From Epiperipatus broadwayi (lineage: Eukaryota > Onychophora > Udeonychophora > Euonychophora > Peripatidae): a stretch of 64,000 bases of DNA. Position numbers and translations under genes: made by a program. The notes beneath the pieces were generated by a model, which was not told the DNA's origin, ran no database searches, and saw only the letters and a list, made by a program, of their open reading frames with translations. The stretch is taken from contig JAQFVV010000157.1 in NCBI GenBank assembly GCA_028023455.1, forward strand, positions 186,001-250,000. Reading direction: 5' to 3'. Numbering within the stretch: the first letter of the stretch is position 1; each line of letters begins with the position of its first letter. Of this stretch, positions 59,449-64,000 are shown one piece after another.

Positions 59449-60356
59449 CACTCGGGTCTCATTTTATGCGGATTATTTTAATGTGATTTTGAAGTTATGC
59501 AATTCATGTTGCTTCTTAATATCTTTCATATTTCACTATATTTATTAGATATCAAGAAATTTAAATTATTAATAACTTATTTTGACTTGAAATTTTTTTT
59601 TTTTTTTCAAAATATAACGTTATATTAGCAGATAATGTGAATATGGCCTGGAGCAATATTTAAAATATTAGCTTCTATGTAAATAACCTACTTATACTAA
59701 TGAGTAAATAATAATAATAGATTTATATTTACATATAAAAATATCGCAATAAATAATCAAAAATTTTAAACTTTTAAAACATATTTTGTTAATTATAACA
59801 GAAATAAATAATTTTTTAGATTTTTAAAATAAATAATAACAAAGATTTTATTGATTTTATAAACTGAAAATAATCTTTTTAATGATAATCTATAATCTTT
59901 TTGTTTTGATTACAATTTCATTTTTTTAATATGGAAACAAAAAACCATCAACACAGCTTAAGACTGAAAGTGGCACTAGTTGTATGTCACATGATGAATC
60001 TGATTTCTTAACATTTCACAAATGAACACATATTGCCAAATAGCCAAATAACTGCTAATGATTAAAATATGTATGAAAAAATGTAAAATTAAATACTGTA
60101 GTTAATAAAAAAAGTTTGTCTTGTATTTTTTTTTTTCAAATATTTGAAATTTTTTATTAGTCATACTTTATTTCCTTATTTTTTTAATGTGAATTTTAAA
60201 GTAATTTTTTCCTTCTTGCTTTGCTTTTATGCAATTTCTGAAAATTACAACCCCTTTCCCCATTTTTCAAGGTAAGTTACATCTATTTTTGCACGATTTC
60301 TTTTATGCGCATTATCTGAGGAACATATCTACCGCAAAAAATGAGACCCAGGTGTA
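59447..60356. mobile_element. TA-flanked DNA transposon remnant nested in the PLE
   Basis: Insert 59449-60354 (906 bp). Ends are inverted copies sharing GGGTCTCATTTT followed by WTGCGG (23-bp terminal repeats starting CACTCGGG and CACCTGGG). It is flanked by TA on both sides (59447-59448 and 60355-60356), and the right PLE copy at 61.77 kb shows the uninterrupted site GTATTTACTATGG with a single TA. A TA target and such ends fit the Tc1/mariner/pogo group. The interior is AT-rich with no transposase frame, so it is non-autonomous. Confidence 0.85.
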
Positions 60357-60958
60357 AATACATTTATGTTACTTATTTTATCAGAATTATATTTACATAA
60401 CTTATTATTCCTAAATAAAAATGATTTTAAACCAGATAATTTATGTACTATTGGCACATTTGAATACCAAGGAATATATTCTCTTTTTTCAATATCTTTT
60501 ATTACCATACAATAATCTAATTTATTTTTATTATGAGTAACTTTAATATCCAAATATTGAATTGCCATTTTTTCTTCAAAAGATTTACTCCATTTTAAAT
60601 CTTCTAAACTATTTAATTCATTAAATAACAAATTTATGACATCTAAACTTTCACAAACAAAAACATCATCAACATACCTGTAATAAATTCTAATACCTTG
60701 GTAATATCTATTATTATTAAGAATTATATCTTCATATCTTGATACTACAAAACTACATATTTTTGAAACTACAGGAAGATCCATAGGCCAACCATTATCC
60801 ATTTTATAACAATTTTCATTAAACATAGCATATATATTTTTATCAATAAAATATAACACATCATATACAAATTTTACTTTCTTAACATCAACTTTTTTTA
60901 ACATCAAAGCATCTAATATAATTTTTATAGATTTTAATCTATCTATTGAACTGTACAT
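60329..60958 (-). pseudogene. PLE reverse transcriptase core
   Basis: Frame of 209 residues. Just upstream of its first Met the same frame reads ICTFDICE, RT motif A with its aspartate, so the natural frame is longer. Motif B-like NGWPMDLPV at residues 55-63, motif C YYRYVDDVFV at 92-101, and EKMAIQYLDIKV at 129-140 (motif D/E region). The arrangement fits Penelope-like reverse transcriptases. The last ten residues (PGSHFLR end) come from the inserted DNA element, which cuts the protein after NINVFT. Confidence 0.88.
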
Positions 60959-61086
60959 CTCACATATATCAAATGTACAAATACTATCATTTTCATTAAT
61001 ATTAATATTATAAATTTTCTTTAATGAAAATTTGTTTATAAACTTCTCATAAATTATATAATATCAATAATATATATAAATTTTCT

Positions 61087-61390
61087 TTATAAAATCAAAC
61101 GAAATCCAAGAACATCTTTTAATAATGTTTCTATAAATCTACAAGTTTCATAGTAAAATGATCCACCAAAGTCAATCATTAATCTTAAAGGTTTATCTTG
61201 TTTATGTAGTTTAATATTCAAAAAAATTCTAGGACAAATTGCAGCAGATGGATAAAGACAATAATATTTATGAGCATCTATATATTTATTCTTTTTAGCT
61301 TTTTTTAAAATATCATCAATAAACCTTACACGTAAATTTTCAATGTTTATTTTTCCAATCTTTTTAAATTTGAGCTTTTCCATTTGTGGT
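61087..61390 (-). pseudogene. PLE N-terminal region with RT motifs 1-2
   Basis: Residues FVKPQMEKLKFKKIGK, then RFIDDILKKAKK, ICPRIFLNIKLHKQDKPLRL and DFGGSFYYETCRFIETLL, which match the PR.YGLPKIHK..PLR type of motif at the start of PLE RTs. A frame break and about 60 bp of duplicated AT-rich sequence (61030-61086) separate it from the RT core. Confidence 0.78.
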
Positions 61391-62590
61391 TTCACAAATA
61401 TGTAGTTTTGTAGTATCAATATATGAAGATATAATTCTTAATAATAATATATATTACCAAGGTATTAAAATTTATTACAGATATGTTGATGATGTTTTTG
61501 TTTGTGGAAGTTTAGATGTCATAAATTTGTTATTTAATGAATTAAATAGTTTAGAAGGTTTAAAATGGAGTAAATCTTTTGAAGAAAAAATGTCAATTCA
61601 ATATTTGGATATTAAAGTTACTTGTAATAAAAATAAATTCGATTATTGTATGGTAATAAAAGATATTAAAAAAGAGGATATATTTCTTGGTATTCAAAAA
61701 TCATTTTTAATTAGGAATAATAAATTATATAAATATAATTCTGATAAAATAAGTAACATAAATGTATTTACTATGGATTTATTAAATATTGGATATGATC
61801 ATAAATTAATTTATAATATTGTTACTAAGTTTAATAATAATAGTAATATTTTAAGTGCTATAGATATTGATAAAATGAAATATAATTGGATAACAATACC
61901 ATTTATTTGTAATGAACAAGTGAAATTTATAAAACAGATATATAAAAATATATGTTGAGTCACATTTTATACTACTCCTAATTTAAATAGATTGATAAAT
62001 AATTCAAAAAATAGATATACTATTTTAAATCAAAGTTGTGCAATATATAAATGGCTGTGTGTTTGTGGAAAGGCATATATAGGTGAATCTTGATGTACAT
62101 TGGAGAAAAGATCAAAGGAGCATTGCCTTGTTATATAAACAAGTACAAAAATCAAGACAAGAGAATGTTGGAAATGATGACTTATCACCTTCAGTATTTT
62201 TTTATCATAATGTAACATGTAATTATGGTTTTGATTTTGATTTTAATAAAGTTAAGATTTTGTGTATTGAAAGAAATAATAATAAATGTAAAATTAAAGA
62301 AGCTATGTTAATAAAAAAAATGAAAAGCAACCTTTGATAAATAGACAGACTGCCAATATAAAAATTAATGAATTGTGGGAGAATTGATGTATGACATAAT
62401 TTTTTTTGTTTACATTTGTAATGGTTTTTTGTAATACAATTTGAATCTAGTTGATAATGGCTACATAGATAGTTGAAAGTACTTCTATTAAATTATGGTA
62501 TATATTTGTTTTTAAAATATTTTTTACTGTATTAATTATTGTATTGTTTTGAATAATTATATATATTTTATTAGAATTGGAATACAGACA
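61386..62590 (+). mobile_element. Penelope-like element, 5'-truncated right copy
   Basis: Plus strand, head-to-head with the left copy. It starts inside the RT just before motif C: frame 61386-61958 (190 residues) has YYRYVDDVFV, EKMSIQYLDIKV and the linker to KQIYKNIC, without the inserted DNA element but with a short deletion relative to the left copy after DIFLGIQKS. After the shared TGA, the GIY-YIG region (61959-62385) is readable but broken by TGA after AYIGES and by frame changes, ending near ELWEN-like sequence. The 3' untranslated part runs to TTGAATAATTATATAT near 62570. Confidence 0.88.
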
Positions 62591-62596
62591 TTGATT

Positions 62597-62664
62597 AATA
62601 ATTATATATATATATATGGACATGTTGCTTAATAATTATATATATATATATGGACATGTTGCTT
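62597..62664. repeat. 34-bp direct tandem duplication after the PLE end
   Basis: Two units of AATAATTA, a TA run and TGGACATGTTGCTT lie back to back right after the right PLE copy and its AATTGGAATACAGACATTGA flank. The repeat could be a target-site duplication or slippage product. Confidence 0.8.
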
Positions 62665-63215
62665 GAAAAGATTACAATAGATGTAACTCTTAAACTGGAC
62701 CCCAGACAATTGAAGGAAAACTATTAATCAGAAACACTGACTTAAATCCAGGGAGACTTTCATTCTACATTGAATTGATGATAGTTGAAAATTATGATTC
62801 TGTGAATGATATATATTACTAATAATGCAAATTTTCAGGCAAGCAAAAGAGTAATAATAAAAAAATATGCAATTTGAATTCACATATATACTGTGAAATC
62901 CTGAACAGTTATTTCAGCAGCAAAAAATATATGCCTAGAAAACAAAAAGTTTTGGGATTGGATCCTGATCATTTATAAAATCATACTCCAGAGAATTGAA
63001 TGTATTTACTTTGTACTGCTTTCCAATTTTCTGCAGATCTATCACTCAGTTTATTGATTATTTCATCATTTAATTGATTAATAATGTCAGGAATTCTTTT
63101 TATATAATTGGGATTCAATATCTGAACCATTTTATAAAACTTTATTATAATTATAAGAATTTGAACACAGTCTTCCAAGCTTCCTTCTGCTATTCACTTT
63201 ATCTTTTACAACCAA
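62665..63215. other. AT-rich noncoding stretch
   Basis: A minus-strand frame at 62981-63178 (65 residues) has no known domain. Nothing else recognised. Confidence 0.5.
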
Positions 63216-63229
63216 CACACATATGAAAA

Positions 63230-63291
63230 ATAATCTCCAGTATATACATTTCATGCTAAACCAGCACTCATCAGTTGGTTCAGATTATCAT
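63230..63291 (-). ncRNA. Hammerhead ribozyme-like motif, family D copy 3
   Basis: Minus strand: GATAATCT-GAA-CCAA, intact CTGATGA (63274-63268), helix II GTGCTGG/TTTAGCAT, intact GAAA (63252-63249), a short TGTATATA segment, then CTGG and AGATTATT. The outer helix I pairs GATAATCT with AGATTATT over eight places (one G-U), and CCA with TGG adds the inner part, with a GAA bulge. This is the longest helix I seen, and all core bases are intact. The cleavage-site pairing is unclear because one base (T to C) seems changed beside it. Confidence 0.7.
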
Positions 63292-63524
63292 CTCACACAC
63301 ATATATAATCAGTGCTCACTTTATATTTAGATAGCAAATCTTCAAACTTTAATGGACAGGCTTCAATCTACTCCATTCTCCAACTCTTCAGCCATTCGTG
63401 CCACTGAAAATCTGATAATGGAAAACCCAAATCCCATGCCAATATTATTGTCATGTGCATATTGACTTTAAGTCACTCTAATGTAATATAAACTGAGCAC
63501 TGATTACATATGTGTATGGGAAAT

Positions 63525-63580
63525 GATCTGAACCAATTGATGAGTGCTGATTCAGCATGAATTATGTATATTGGAGATCA
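63525..63580 (+). ncRNA. Hammerhead ribozyme-like motif, family D copy 4 (core mutated)
   Basis: GATCT-GAA-CCAA, TTGATGA (first core base T for C), helix II GTGCTG-ATT-CAGCAT (six pairs with one G-U), GAAT for GAAA, TATGTATA, TTGG, AGATC. Helix I (CCAA/TTGG plus GATCT/AGATC) is perfect. Two core changes predict inactivity, but the fold is the clearest in the window. Confidence 0.65.
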
Positions 63581-63605
63581 TTTATTTTTTTCACGTGTGT
63601 ACAGT

Positions 63606-64000
63606 CATGTGTGTCAGTTATATAAGATAAAGTGGATACCTGAAGGGAGATTGAAAGTCTGTGTTTAAATTCCTATAATTATATCTAAACTCAAAGTATA
63701 TAAATTATACTTGTATTCAAAAACTTTAATGTAATTTTGTTTACAATATAGTAAAATAAACTATATCATTAAAAGTAATAAATATTATATTCTTTTATAT
63801 TTTATTACTTTGCTGACATGCACTCAGACAGTTTACTTCACACCATACAATGTAGTCATTACATTCTATGATTGTTTCACCTAAGATAATATATCTACTA
63901 ATAGTGCTTTGTTGGAATCTAATTTTTAGAATTAATCAAGTTGCATTTTATTACAAAATATAACAGAGCACAATTAGGTGCTTGCGAGTTTTTTGGTAAA
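63606..64000. other. AT-rich noncoding stretch
   Basis: Nothing recognised up to the window end. Confidence 0.5.

Larger units (their letters stand above)
58652..61390 (-). mobile_element. Penelope-like element, near full-length left copy (interrupted)
   Basis: Minus strand, 3' end at a TA run (58652-58674). Order 5' to 3': N-terminal RT region, RT core, insertion of a 906-bp DNA element (59449-60354), linker, GIY-YIG endonuclease and about 185 bp of 3' untranslated sequence. This RT-then-GIY-YIG order is typical of Penelope-like retroelements, which prime reverse transcription at the target site. The 5' end meets the inverted right copy near 61385-61400 in a small palindrome TTTGTGGTTTCACAAA. 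Frame breaks and the insertion make it dead. Confidence 0.9.
63217..63605. mobile_element. Family D hammerhead-bearing inverted pair
   Basis: A minus-oriented arm (63217-63320) and a plus-oriented arm (63487-63605) are inverted copies sharing GATGAGTGCTG, CAGTGCTCA/TGAGCACTG and CATATGTG-type blocks, round about 165 bp of unrelated interior. Each arm carries a hammerhead-like core. Family D cores also occur singly in the Z blocks near 4.4 and 5.2 kb. Confidence 0.7.

Overview
The window is very AT-rich eukaryotic DNA with no recognisable host gene, exon set, rRNA or CRISPR. The parts that can be assigned are mobile elements: a Ty3/gypsy LTR retrotransposon, Penelope-like elements (PLEs) with a GIY-YIG domain, two kinds of non-LTR retrotransposon (LINE), tRNA-derived SINEs, a TIR/TA-type DNA transposon remnant, foldback elements and many (TA)n tracts. 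This combination fits an intergenic region of an AT-rich invertebrate animal. The sequence does not let me name the species.

Layout. 0-3 kb: 5'-truncated end of an RTE-like LINE (minus) and a decayed Jockey-like LINE reverse transcriptase (plus). 2.9-5.8 kb: a direct segmental duplication, one copy split by a 989-bp element with an 11-bp target duplication. 8-10.6 kb: an hAT-like remnant and a head-to-head pair of PLE 3' ends. 13-18.5 kb: a second RTE-like LINE end, a diverged LTR end and a foldback element. 20.4-21.5 kb: a direct duplication of unknown nature. 22.95-35.63 kb: one 12.7-kb gypsy element with about 2.75-kb LTRs and a pol frame broken by four stop codons. 38-44.2 kb: a palindrome, tandem repeats, a 1.07-kb inverted composite element and two SINEs facing each other. 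46-51.8 kb: further small elements of the same kinds and a 0.78-kb palindrome. 52.5-57.1 kb: three SINEs (two in tandem) and a third RTE-like LINE end. 58.65-62.6 kb: a second, larger head-to-head PLE pair, one copy split by a 906-bp TA-flanked DNA element. 63.2-63.6 kb: an inverted pair of ribozyme-like units.

The most interesting signal runs through the whole window. At least thirteen places carry a motif with the order and spacing of a type I hammerhead ribozyme: CUGANGA, a small hairpin, GAAA, a very short or palindromic helix III, a putative cleavage site, and complementary helix I strands. They fall into four sequence families (A to D). Families A and B lie in small mobile units with 11-13-bp target duplications, either as single units of about 250 bp or as inverted composites of about 1 kb. 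Hammerhead ribozymes are known in Penelope-like elements and in non-autonomous retrozymes, and full-size PLE remnants are in the same window, so these units are best read as PLE-dependent, ribozyme-bearing retroelements. That link is an inference.

Coordinates of repeat edges are read by eye. No alignments, folding energies or database searches were run.
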